Shown here: positions 9,527-18,281 of the stretch, piece by piece
Position numbering within the stretch: position 1 is the first letter of the stretch
Layout: each line of letters starts with the position of its first letter
NCBI RefSeq assembly: GCF_027941835.1
Contig: NZ_CP116005.1
Location: forward strand, 1,441,501-1,505,500
Direction of reading: 5' to 3'
DNA from: Sphingosinicella microcystinivorans
GTDB taxonomy: Bacteria; Pseudomonadota; Alphaproteobacteria; Sphingomonadales; Sphingomonadaceae
DNA length: 64,000 nt
Position numbers and translations under genes: made by a program
The notes under the pieces: generated by a model
What the model was told of the DNA's origin: nothing
Databases searched by the model: none
Seen by the model: the letters and a program-made list of their open reading frames with translations, nothing else

Positions 9527-9656
9527 CCGGGGCCGCCCGCTAGGGTCCGTCTCGCGACTCAGGGGACGTCCTTTCTTCCGGTATCCAGCAGGCCGGAACG
9601 AACACGACCCTCACTTTCCGGCCCGGGCGTTTCAATGCGCCCGGGCCTTCTTTTTT
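9527..9656 (+). ncRNA. candidate small RNA 1 of a tandem pair
   Basis: No convincing reading frame lies in the 658-base gap between pyrD and the AraC gene. On the plus strand there is a TACAAT box at 9515-9520, a CU-rich stretch at 9569-9575, a small hairpin (TTCCGG 9576-9581 with CCGGAA 9593-9598), the unpaired octamer CACGACCC at 9603-9610, nine bases, and a strong intrinsic terminator. The same order recurs 180 bases downstream. The 5' end is a guess from the TACAAT box; no good -35 was found. Confidence 0.35.
9620..9656 (+). terminator. intrinsic terminator of small-RNA candidate 1
   Basis: A perfect 10-bp GC stem (9620-9629 with 9638-9647) around an 8-base loop is followed by the T-rich tract TTCTTTTTT. 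No protein gene on this strand lies directly upstream, so it appears to end a short noncoding transcript. Confidence 0.75.
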
Positions 9657-9704
9657 CCGGCCTTTTGTGCGGGCGCGAAGTTTTTGCGAACGGCTCACAG
9701 CATT

Positions 9705-9735
9705 TTGACGGGGCTTTGACGCTGCCGCCCTAAAC
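9705..9735 (+). promoter_or_regulatory. candidate promoter of small-RNA candidate 2
   Basis: A TTGACG box at 9705-9710 is followed 19 bases later by CTAAAC at 9730-9735. The spacing is slightly long and the -10 weak, so this is tentative. It would start a transcript near 9742 that runs into the terminator at 9800-9834. Confidence 0.3.
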
Positions 9736-9741
9736 CGGCGC

Positions 9742-9834
9742 TGCGACCCAAGGGTTCGTCTCCTATGCCCCCTCCGGGCATCCACGACCCCGACTGACAG
9801 GGGGGTCCGCTCCAACCCGGACCCCCCGCTTTTT
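9742..9834 (+). ncRNA. candidate small RNA 2 with a CCUCC hairpin loop
   Basis: About 93 bases without a credible reading frame. A hairpin with arms ATGCCC (9765-9770) and GGGCAT (9776-9781) presents exactly CCTCC in its loop, the complement of a Shine-Dalgarno core. Then come CACGACCC at 9783-9790, nine bases, and a 10-bp-stem terminator with an 8-base loop. The layout copies candidate 1. C-rich anti-Shine-Dalgarno loops are typical of alphaproteobacterial trans-acting small RNAs, but this cannot be matched to a named family by eye. Confidence 0.4.
9800..9834 (+). terminator. intrinsic terminator of small-RNA candidate 2
   Basis: A perfect 10-bp stem (9800-9809 with 9818-9827), an 8-base loop and a following GCTTTTTG tract. 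It separates the small-RNA region from the AraC gene that starts 100 bases further on. Confidence 0.75.
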
Positions 9835-9933
9835 GTCGGCTGCGAACTGCGACTCGCAGGGCGCGCAAAGCTTTGGTATCTGTGCCGAAACCTTCGGCTC
9901 AGGCGTGAGGCACGAAAGGTCGGTCGCGGTTCC

Positions 9934-10782
9934 ATGTTCTCGATGCGCTACTATTCGCCCGCCCCGCCGCTTCGGCGGCTGCTGTCGAGCTATTATGTCG
10001 TCGAGGTCGGCGAGGCCCGCATCACCGACGTGATGCGCGCCGAGCTTCCCAACGTGCGCTTCGTGATTCGCGGCCGTTCCGCCCTCACCTGGCCCGACGG
10101 CAGCGTCCGCAGCGGCTATGGCGCCAGCCTGTTCGGGCCGCGCTGCCTGCCGCTCGGCATGGCGCTCGAAGGGCCGGCGCTGGTGTTCGGCGCTGGGATC
10201 ATGCCCGATGGCTGGCTGCGCTGCTTCGGCGTCGATTCCGACGAGATGGCGGACGAGATGCTGCCGCTGGAGGACCTTGCCGGAAGCCGAGCGCGTTCGA
10301 CGCTCTGCCGGATGCGCAACGGCGCCTCTGACGACGATCTCGTCGCCGCCGCCGACGCCTTTTTCCTGTCGCTGGCGCGGCGGTACGCGGCGCGTCAGGA
10401 CCCCGGCTTCGGGATGCTGGTCGAGGATTGGCTGGTGCGCGGCAGCCCCGGCGGCATCGACGGCCTGATCGCGAACGCGGACCGCTCGGCGCGGCAGGTG
10501 GAGCGCCTGTGCCGCCGCACCTACGGCGCGCCGCCGAAGCTCTTGATGCGCAAGTACCGGGCCCTGCGCGCCGCAGTCGGGATCAGCCTCGATCCGGGCG
10601 CGCACTGGCTCGACATCGCGGGCGAGGACTTCTACGACCAGTCGCACTTCATCCGCGAGTTCCGCACGTTCGTGGGCATGACGCCCACGCAGTTCGCCGA
10701 CGCCGGCGCTGCGGTAATGAGTCACAGCATCCGCCTGCGCCGCCAGCTTCCCACGCTTCCGAGGCTGTCGCTCGTCAGCTAG
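9934..10782 (+). CDS. AraC-family transcriptional regulator
   Basis: Cytosolic DNA-binding protein of 282 residues. The N-terminal 150 residues (YYSPAPPLRRLLSSYYVVEVG..., then GASLFGPR) look like the DUF6597-type sensing domain found in AraC regulators. The C-terminal region carries the paired helix-turn-helix: SARQVERLCRRTYGAPPKLLMRKYR and, after WLDIAGEDFYDQSHFIREFRTFVGMTPTQFA, the conserved second motif. An alternative ATG lies three codons downstream (9943). The ligand and target genes are unknown. It stands alone between the small-RNA region and the SUF operon, on the same strand as both. Confidence 0.88.
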   Translation: MFSMRYYSPAPPLRRLLSSYYVVEVGEARITDVMRAELPNVRFVIRGRSALTWPDGSVRSGYGASLFGPRCLPLGMALEGPALVFGAGIMPDGWLRCFGVDSDEMADEMLPLEDLAGSRARSTLCRMRNGASDDDLVAAADAFFLSLARRYAARQDPGFGMLVEDWLVRGSPGGIDGLIANADRSARQVERLCRRTYGAPPKLLMRKYRALRAAVGISLDPGAHWLDIAGEDFYDQSHFIREFRTFVGMTPTQFADAGAAVMSHSIRLRRQLPTLPRLSLVS

Positions 10783-10796
10783 AGGCATCTCGCCGC

Positions 10797-10826
10797 TTGA
10801 CTCGGGCGCCGCACCCCCCACATAAG
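10797..10826 (+). promoter_or_regulatory. likely SUF operon promoter
   Basis: TTGACT at 10797-10802 and CATAAG at 10821-10826 with an 18-base spacer stand 33 bases before the GTG of the Rrf2 regulator gene. Just downstream, 10833-10840 is the perfect 8-bp palindrome CGAATTCG, which falls around the expected transcription start and could be an operator for the Rrf2 protein. The operator role is inferred from position only. Confidence 0.45.
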
Positions 10827-10858
10827 CCGGACCGAATTCGTCTGATTTAGCGCCCGGA

Positions 10859-11301
10859 GTGTCCGTGATCCGCCTGACCAACCTTGCCGACTACGCGGTC
10901 GTCGTGATGACGGCGGCGGCGCGCGCGCCGGAGCGGCGCTTTTCCGCGGCCGAGCTTGCCGCCGAAACGGGCGTGCCCGCGCCCACGGCGGCGAAGCTCA
11001 CGGGCATCCTCGCGCGCGCCGGGCTGCTCGAATCGGCGCGCGGCGTCACCGGCGGCGTCCAGCTCGGGCGCGATCCGGCCGGGATTAGCATCGCCGACAT
11101 CGTCGAGGCCGTGGACGGCCCCATCGTCATCACCCAGTGCCTGGACAAGCCTTCGGACTGCGGGCTCGAACTGAACTGCGCGGTGCGTCCGCACTGGTCG
11201 CTCATCAACGCGCGCGTGCGCGAGGCGCTCGGCGAGATGAGCCTCGCCGCGATCGTCGCGGCCGCCGAGCGCGCGAACCAGCGTGTCGGGGAGCCCGCCT
11301 G

Positions 11302-11302
<1 letters not shown>
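10859..11302 (+). CDS. Rrf2-family Fe-S-sensing regulator of the SUF operon
   Basis: Winged-helix regulator of 147 residues (IscR/SufR-like). [19 protein letters not shown] starts the DNA-binding domain (residues 6-60). Three cysteines at 94, 101 and 107 (CX6CX5C) lie where IscR binds its 2Fe-2S cluster. As first gene of the SUF operon, overlapping sufB by one base, it most likely represses or tunes the operon according to cluster supply. The start is GTG at 10859, with a second GTG two codons later and a weak upstream GGAG. Confidence 0.92.
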
Positions 11303-12764
<1,462 letters not shown>

Positions 12765-12768
<4 letters not shown>

Positions 12769-13001
12769 TCAAACAGGTGATTTTCATCGCTTTCCTTGTG
12801 GTGATGGCAGGTTTCATCTGGTGGCGTTTTTACGTTTCAATGCGCGACCAAATGGCGGACGTCAGAGGTGCGATTTACGTCAGACAGGAACAGCCGCTGC
12901 TATTCTGGTTTTCGACGTCGATGATGGCAGTTGGTGCCACGCTGATTTCGTTGATCGCACTGACCCTAGGCTATGGCGCCATCTCTGGCTCTTTGGATTG
13001 A
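12765..13001 (+). CDS. small two-helix membrane protein inside the suf operon
   Basis: A 78-residue protein not recognised as any family. It has two hydrophobic segments (about residues 4-21 and 46-70) joined by a charged loop ([17 protein letters not shown]), so it should be a small inner-membrane protein. The GTG start overlaps the sufB stop by 4 bases and it ends 7 bases before sufC, so it is a true operon member by position. Its base composition is plainly less GC-rich than its neighbours, with many A/T third positions, which hints at later insertion. SUF operons normally have sufB and sufC adjacent. Confidence 0.65.
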
Positions 13002-13008
13002 AGTTACA

Positions 13009-13745
<737 letters not shown>

Positions 13746-13749
<4 letters not shown>

Positions 13750-14489
13750 ACGCCCTCGCCCTCCCCACACGCCGCGACGAGGCATGGCGCTACAGCGACC
13801 TCGATGCGCTCGCCGAGGTGTGGCCGTCGGGCGTCGTCACGGAAACCATCGCGGTGCCCGCCGGGGAAAGTCTCGCCCGCACGCTCGTCGCCGATGCCGC
13901 GCAGCCGGTCTCGGTGCGCGACTTCGTGATCTCGATCGCGGACGGCGCGCGGCTCGATTTCCACATGCTCAACCTCGGCGCCCGCTACGGCCGCATCGCG
14001 CTCGACGTGACTCTCGGCGAGGGCGCGCATTTCGAGCTCGGCGCCGCGCAGGTCGCGGGCGGCAAGGCGACGCTGGAAATCGTCACCCGCGTGCGCCACG
14101 CTGCGCCCGGCGCCACCAGCCGCCAGACCGTCCGCACCGTGCTCGCGCAGCAGGCCACCGGCACCTATCTCGGGCAGATCGTCGTCGATCGCGGCGCGCA
14201 GAAGACCGATGCCGAGCAGTCGGTGAAGGCGATGCTGCTCGACCGCACCGCCACGGCGAACGCCAAGCCGGAGCTCGAGATCTACGCCGACGACGTGAAG
14301 TGCGCGCACGGCGCGACGGTCGGCGAACTTGACGCCACCCAATATTTCTACCTGACCAGCCGCGGCCTGCCCCCGGCCGAGGCGAAGCGGCTGCTCCTGC
14401 AAGCGTTCCTCGCCGATGCTTTCGTAAACTTCGCCGACACCGAAACGCTCGAAGCGGCGGCGCTCGCCGCGCTGGAGCAGATCGCATGA
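13746..14489 (+). CDS. sufD: Fe-S cluster assembly subunit SufD (short form)
   Basis: Partner of SufB in the scaffold complex, 247 residues. This is well short of the roughly 420 residues of the enterobacterial protein, and short SufD proteins are common in alphaproteobacteria. The N-terminus TRRDEAWRYSDLDAL is the family opening, and the core KPELEIYADDVKCAHGATVGELD, carrying the key Cys and His, is intact. The C-terminal helical part (PPAEAKRLLLQAFLADAF) follows. The start is GTG overlapping the sufC stop; sufS follows with a 4-base overlap. Confidence 0.93.
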
Positions 14490-15694
14490 ACGCGCTCACC
14501 CCGATCAGCGTCTCGCGCCGCGCCGACTTCCCGGGTGTCGGCGACTGGGCCTATCTCGATTCCGCCGCGACCGCGCAGAAACCGCAAGTCGTGATCGACG
14601 CCATCGCCGCCGCCTACGGCCCCGAGTACGCCACCGTGCACCGCGGCGTTTACGCGCGCTCGGCGACGATGACCGAGCGTTTCGAGGCGGCGCGCAGCAC
14701 CGCCGCCCGCTTCATCAATGCCGCGAGTCCGAACGAGATCGTCTTCGTGCGCGGTGCGACCGAGGCCATCAACCTCGTTGCTCAGACGTGGGGGGCGGCG
14801 AACCTGAAAGCCGGCGACCGTATCCTGCTGTCGCGGCTGGAGCACCATTCGAACATCGTGCCGTGGCAGCTTTTGCGGGACCGCACCGGCATCGAAATCG
14901 ACGTCGCGCCGCTCACCGCCGACCACCGCATCGACGAGGATGCGCTGGAGGCGATGCTCACCCCCGCGCACAGGCTCGTCGCCGTCGCGCACGTCTCGAA
15001 CGTGCTCGGCTCGGTGGCGGACATCGCCCGCATCGCCCGCGCCGCGCACGGTGTCGGCGCGAAGCTGCTCGTCGACGGCTGTCAGGCAGTGCCGCGCATG
15101 GGCGTCGACGTGCAGGCGCTCGGCGCCGATTTCTACGCTTTCTCCGGTCACAAGCTCTACGGCCCCACCGGTATCGGCGTGCTGTGGACGCGCGGGGACA
15201 TCCTCTCCGCGATGCCGCCGTGGCAGGGCGGCGGTTCGATGATCGAGACGGTGACGTTCGAGAAGACCACTTACGCCCCGGCGCCGACGCGCTTCGAGGC
15301 GGGGACGCCTCACATCGTCGGCGCGGTCGGCCTCGCCGCCGCGATGGATTACGTCTCCGCCATCGGTCTCGACACCATCGACGCGCACGAACGGCATCTC
15401 GCCGGCCTCGCCCGCGCGGAGCTTCGCAAGGTCAACTCGCTCAGGCTGTTCGGGCCGGACGATTCGAGCGGCATCGTCAGCTTCGCGATGGAGGGGGTTC
15501 ATCCCCACGACATCGGCACCATATTGGACGAGGAAGGCGTCGCCATCAGGGCGGGGCACCACTGCGCGCAGCCGCTGATGGAAACGCTGGGCGTGCCCGC
15601 CACGGCGCGCGCCAGCTTCGGCGTCTACAGCGATGAGCGCGATGTCGAGCGTCTGCTTCGTGGCATCGCGCGTGTGAAGAGGATTTTCGGATGA
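14486..15694 (+). CDS. sufS: cysteine desulfurase SufS
   Basis: PLP enzyme of 402 residues that removes sulfur from cysteine for the SUF scaffold. The PLP lysine is Lys223 in FSGHKLYGPTG, and the persulfide-forming cysteine is Cys360 in RAGHHCAQPLM, a type II (SufS/CsdA) active-site loop. YLDSAATAQKP at the N-terminus and the EHHSN motif agree. It overlaps sufD and sufT by 4 bases each. No SufE or SufU sulfur acceptor gene is in the window. Confidence 0.97.
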   Translation: MNALTPISVSRRADFPGVGDWAYLDSAATAQKPQVVIDAIAAAYGPEYATVHRGVYARSATMTERFEAARSTAARFINAASPNEIVFVRGATEAINLVAQTWGAANLKAGDRILLSRLEHHSNIVPWQLLRDRTGIEIDVAPLTADHRIDEDALEAMLTPAHRLVAVAHVSNVLGSVADIARIARAAHGVGAKLLVDGCQAVPRMGVDVQALGADFYAFSGHKLYGPTGIGVLWTRGDILSAMPPWQGGGSMIETVTFEKTTYAPAPTRFEAGTPHIVGAVGLAAAMDYVSAIGLDTIDAHERHLAGLARAELRKVNSLRLFGPDDSSGIVSFAMEGVHPHDIGTILDEEGVAIRAGHHCAQPLMETLGVPATARASFGVYSDERDVERLLRGIARVKRIFG

Positions 15695-16146
15695 GCGAGG
15701 ACTCGCGCCCCTATACCGTGGAAAGCGTCGATGCGCCGCCGCCCGCGCCGGAGCGCCCCGTGCTTCAGGAGGCGCGGCGCAAAGCCGATTACCTGGAAGG
15801 GTTCCTGTCGCAGAAGCCCGCCGTGCCCGATCCGGCGAGCCCCGGCGGCGACCTCTACGATGCCGTGATCGCATCGCTGCGCGAAATCTATGATCCCGAG
15901 ATTCCCGTGAACATCTACGATCTCGGCCTCGTCTACGGCGTCGACATCGTGGACGACCACGTCGTCGTCACGATGACGCTGACGACGCCGCATTGCCCGG
16001 TCGCCGAATCCATGCCTGCCGAGGTGGAAATCCGCGTCGGCAGCATCCCCGGCGTCGGCTCGGCGGAGGTGAACCTCGTCTGGGATCCGCCGTGGGACCC
16101 GCAGAAGATGTCCGACGAGGCGAAGCTGGAGCTTGGGATGTTATGA
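15691..16146 (+). CDS. sufT: SufT-like MIP18/DUF59 Fe-S assembly protein
   Basis: Protein of 151 residues. The first 50 residues are a proline-rich, low-complexity lead (ESVDAPPPAPERPVLQ) and the rest is a MIP18 (DUF59) domain: LREIYDPEIPVNIYDLGLVYGVDI, then TMTLTTPHCPVAESMPAEVE, with the conserved Cys in TPHCP. SufT helps maturation of Fe-S proteins, and its position between sufS and sufA, overlapping both, supports this role. Cytosolic. Confidence 0.9.
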   Translation: MSEDSRPYTVESVDAPPPAPERPVLQEARRKADYLEGFLSQKPAVPDPASPGGDLYDAVIASLREIYDPEIPVNIYDLGLVYGVDIVDDHVVVTMTLTTPHCPVAESMPAEVEIRVGSIPGVGSAEVNLVWDPPWDPQKMSDEAKLELGML

Positions 16147-16496
16147 CGACGACTGTCCGCGAACGCCCGGCGCCCATCGCGCTCACTGAAAACGCCCACG
16201 CACGCATCGCCGCGATGATGGCGCGCGCGCCCGAAGGGACGCTCGGCGTGCGCCTGTCGACGCCCCGGCGCGGCTGCTCGGGCCTTGCGTACAGCATCGA
16301 CTACGTCACCGAGGCGAAACCGGGCGACGAAGCGATCCCGACGCCGGGTGGGACGCTTTATGTGGACGGCGGTTCGCTCCTCTACCTGATCGGCAGCCGC
16401 ATGGACTGGAAGGAAGACGATTTCGCCGCCGGCTTCGTCTTCGAAAACCCCAATGCCAAGGGCAGTTGCGGCTGCGGAGAGAGCTTCACCGTCTGA
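16143..16496 (+). CDS. sufA: A-type Fe-S carrier protein SufA
   Basis: HesB/IscA-family carrier of 117 residues that receives clusters from SufBCD and passes them to apoproteins. The three ligand cysteines are present: Cys45 in RRGCSGLAY and Cys109/Cys111 in GSCGCGESF. The start overlaps the sufT stop (ATGA). It is the last gene of the SUF operon; the azoreductase gene 35 bases later is convergent. Confidence 0.94.
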   Translation: MTTTVRERPAPIALTENAHARIAAMMARAPEGTLGVRLSTPRRGCSGLAYSIDYVTEAKPGDEAIPTPGGTLYVDGGSLLYLIGSRMDWKEDDFAAGFVFENPNAKGSCGCGESFTV

Positions 16497-16531
16497 TGCA
16501 GTGACGGAAGCGGTGGTGGCATAGCTGGGCT

Positions 16532-17146
16532 TCACGCAGCCAGTGCGAAGCCCTCTGCACCGAGTTTTTTGAGTTCATCGGCCGCAGCGGCGAGCGAGTC
16601 CGTGCGCGCTTCCGGCGAGATCGCCAGACGTTCGGCGCGGACGAAAATGATGTCGGTGATGCCGATGAAGTTCAGCATGGCTTTCAGGTGCGGTTCCTGC
16701 GCGTCGAGCGCCTTGCCGTCCCCTTCGCTGTAGAAGCCGCCGCGCGTCTCGACGACGATGACGCGCTTGCCGGCAAGATGGCCGACGGGGCCTTCAGCCG
16801 TGTAGTGGAAGGTGACGCCGGCGCGCAGCACGCGGTCGAACCAGCTCTTGAGGTTCGAGGTGATGCCGAAATTGTACATCGGCGCGCCGATCACGATGAC
16901 GTCCGCGGCCTGAAGCTCAGCGATCAGTTCATCGGAAAGCGCGCGTTCCGCGCTGGCTTCCGAGGTGTCGGCACCGCTGAAACCGCCGAGTGTGGCGCCG
17001 GAAAGGTGCGGCAGGGGGTTCGCGCCGACGTCGCGAACCGTGATGTTCGCGCCTGTTCCCACGGTGGCGAGGAAATCGTTGATAAGGCTCCGCGATGCCG
17101 ACGCATCGCCGAGCACGCTGCTCTGCACGACAAGAATGTTCTGCAT
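16532..17146 (-). CDS. azoR: FMN-dependent NADH-azoreductase
   Basis: Flavodoxin-like NAD(P)H quinone or azo reductase of 204 residues. The FMN phosphate loop is SSVLGDASASRSL, the isoalloxazine-binding block GAPMYNFGITSNLKSWFDRVLRAGVTFHYT, and VVETRGGFY follows. ATG 17146 was chosen from the canonical MQNILVVQSS start with AAGGA nine bases upstream. It is divergent from a LysR gene with a shared control region, the usual arrangement for a regulator and its quinone- or electrophile-induced target. Confidence 0.93.
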   Translation of the reverse strand: MQNILVVQSSVLGDASASRSLINDFLATVGTGANITVRDVGANPLPHLSGATLGGFSGADTSEASAERALSDELIAELQAADVIVIGAPMYNFGITSNLKSWFDRVLRAGVTFHYTAEGPVGHLAGKRVIVVETRGGFYSEGDGKALDAQEPHLKAMLNFIGITDIIFVRAERLAISPEARTDSLAAAADELKKLGAEGFALAA

Positions 17147-17192
17147 GGGTCTGGTCCTTGTTCCCGGTTGCAGACCCCTAGCTAATGTGCGA

Positions 17193-17228
17193 CCGGTGTT
17201 GCCGATAGCGCAGCAATGCGAACACCGG
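17193..17228. promoter_or_regulatory. inverted repeat in the azoR-lysR intergenic region, candidate operator
   Basis: A perfect inverted repeat, CCGGTGTT at 17193-17200 and AACACCGG at 17221-17228, separated by 20 bases, sits between the two divergent genes. Placement fits a LysR-type binding region. The right arm overlaps the likely ribosome site of the LysR gene, so it could also form an mRNA hairpin that limits LysR translation. Confidence 0.45.
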
Positions 17229-17239
17229 AGTTGCATGAA

Positions 17240-18178
17240 ATGGAACAGTCGAGCGACCTTTCTGATATCGCAGCACTGGTTGCGGTCGTCGAAACCGGCA
17301 GCTTCAGCCGCGCGGCGGAGCGGCTCGGCCTTTCGAAGTCGATCGTCAGCCGCCGCGTCGCGCGGCTCGAAGCGGTGCTCGGCGCGCGGCTGCTCACGCG
17401 CAGTGCACAAGGCGCGCGGCCAACGGATGTCGGCGCGGACTATTTCGGGCGCGTGCGCGAGGCGATCGCAGGCCTGGAAGCAGCGCGCGACGCCGTCGCC
17501 GCGGCGATGGCCGAGATCGCCGGGCCGATCCGCCTCTCCGCGCCGCTCTCCTTCGGCATCGCCTACCTCGCTCCCGCACTCGCCGAGTTCGCGGCCGCGC
17601 ACCCGCGCGTCGAGTTCGACATCGCCTTCGATGATCGTCGCGCAGACATCATCGGCGAAGGGCTCGACCTCGCCGTCCGCATCGGCCAGCTTGCCGATTC
17701 GACGCTGATTGCGCGGAAGCTCGCACTGATCCGCGCAGTCGCCATTGCGAGCCCCGCCTATCTGGCCCGCATGGGAACGCCTTCGCATCCCCGCGAGATC
17801 GCGGATCATGATGTGCTCCTCTACGCGAACGTCGCGCCGTCGGAGTCATGGCGCTTCGACGTGGGCGGGCGCAGCGAATATGTGAAGGGCCGCGCGCGGC
17901 TCCGCGCCAACAGCGGCGAGATGCTGCTTGCGGCGGCGGAGGCGGGCCTCGGCATCGCCATGCTGCCGACGTTCATCGCCTCGCCGGCAATCTCGAGCGG
18001 CGCGGTGGACGTCGTGCTCGGCGAATGGACGCGGGGCGAAACCGGACTTTACGCGGTCATGCCGCCGGGGCGCAGCGCGACCGCGCGGGTGCGGGCGCTC
18101 GTCGATTTTCTCGCCGCCCGCTTCGGCCCCGAACCGACGTGGGATCCCTGCTGGGAAGCGACGAAAGCCGCTCGCTAG
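17240..18178 (+). CDS. LysR-family transcriptional regulator
   Basis: Protein of 312 residues with an N-terminal winged helix (ALVAVVETGSFSRAAERLGLSKSIVSRRVARLE, residues 12-44) and a LysR substrate-binding domain from about residue 90 (GPIRLSAPLSFGIAYLAPALAEF). It belongs to the CrgA-like group often found divergent from azoreductases. The start at 17240 has GGAG nine bases upstream; an in-frame ATG at 17216 lacks such a site. It likely responds to quinones or related electrophiles and controls azoR. Its stop codon lies inside the repeat element that follows. Confidence 0.9.
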   Translation: MEQSSDLSDIAALVAVVETGSFSRAAERLGLSKSIVSRRVARLEAVLGARLLTRSAQGARPTDVGADYFGRVREAIAGLEAARDAVAAAMAEIAGPIRLSAPLSFGIAYLAPALAEFAAAHPRVEFDIAFDDRRADIIGEGLDLAVRIGQLADSTLIARKLALIRAVAIASPAYLARMGTPSHPREIADHDVLLYANVAPSESWRFDVGGRSEYVKGRARLRANSGEMLLAAAEAGLGIAMLPTFIASPAISSGAVDVVLGEWTRGETGLYAVMPPGRSATARVRALVDFLAARFGPEPTWDPCWEATKAAR

Positions 18179-18281
18179 AGCAGGCTGCATGATTCCGGAA
18201 GCGCGCAGCCTGCTCTATCCCTTTGTGGTCGCATCGTTCTTCGCGGAAAACCGGTTCCCACTTTTCCGCGCGATGCTCTAG
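18175..18281. repeat. bipartite palindromic intergenic repeat
   Basis: The element is bounded by CTAGAGCA and TGCTCTAG. The first half is a perfect 13-bp stem (18176-18188 with 18205-18217). The second half nests GCATCG/CGATGC (18231-18236, 18271-18276) around CGCGGAAAA/TTTTCCGCG (18242-18250, 18262-18270). This GGAAAACCGGTTCCCACTTT-type palindrome is widespread in alphaproteobacterial genomes. It fills the whole gap between two convergent genes and supplies both TAG stop codons. Confidence 0.8.

Noticed and set aside
9213-9733. Open frames across the pyrD-AraC gap
   Set aside because: No homology-like motif or ribosome site; they cross two strong terminators and stem-loops, so the region is better read as noncoding.
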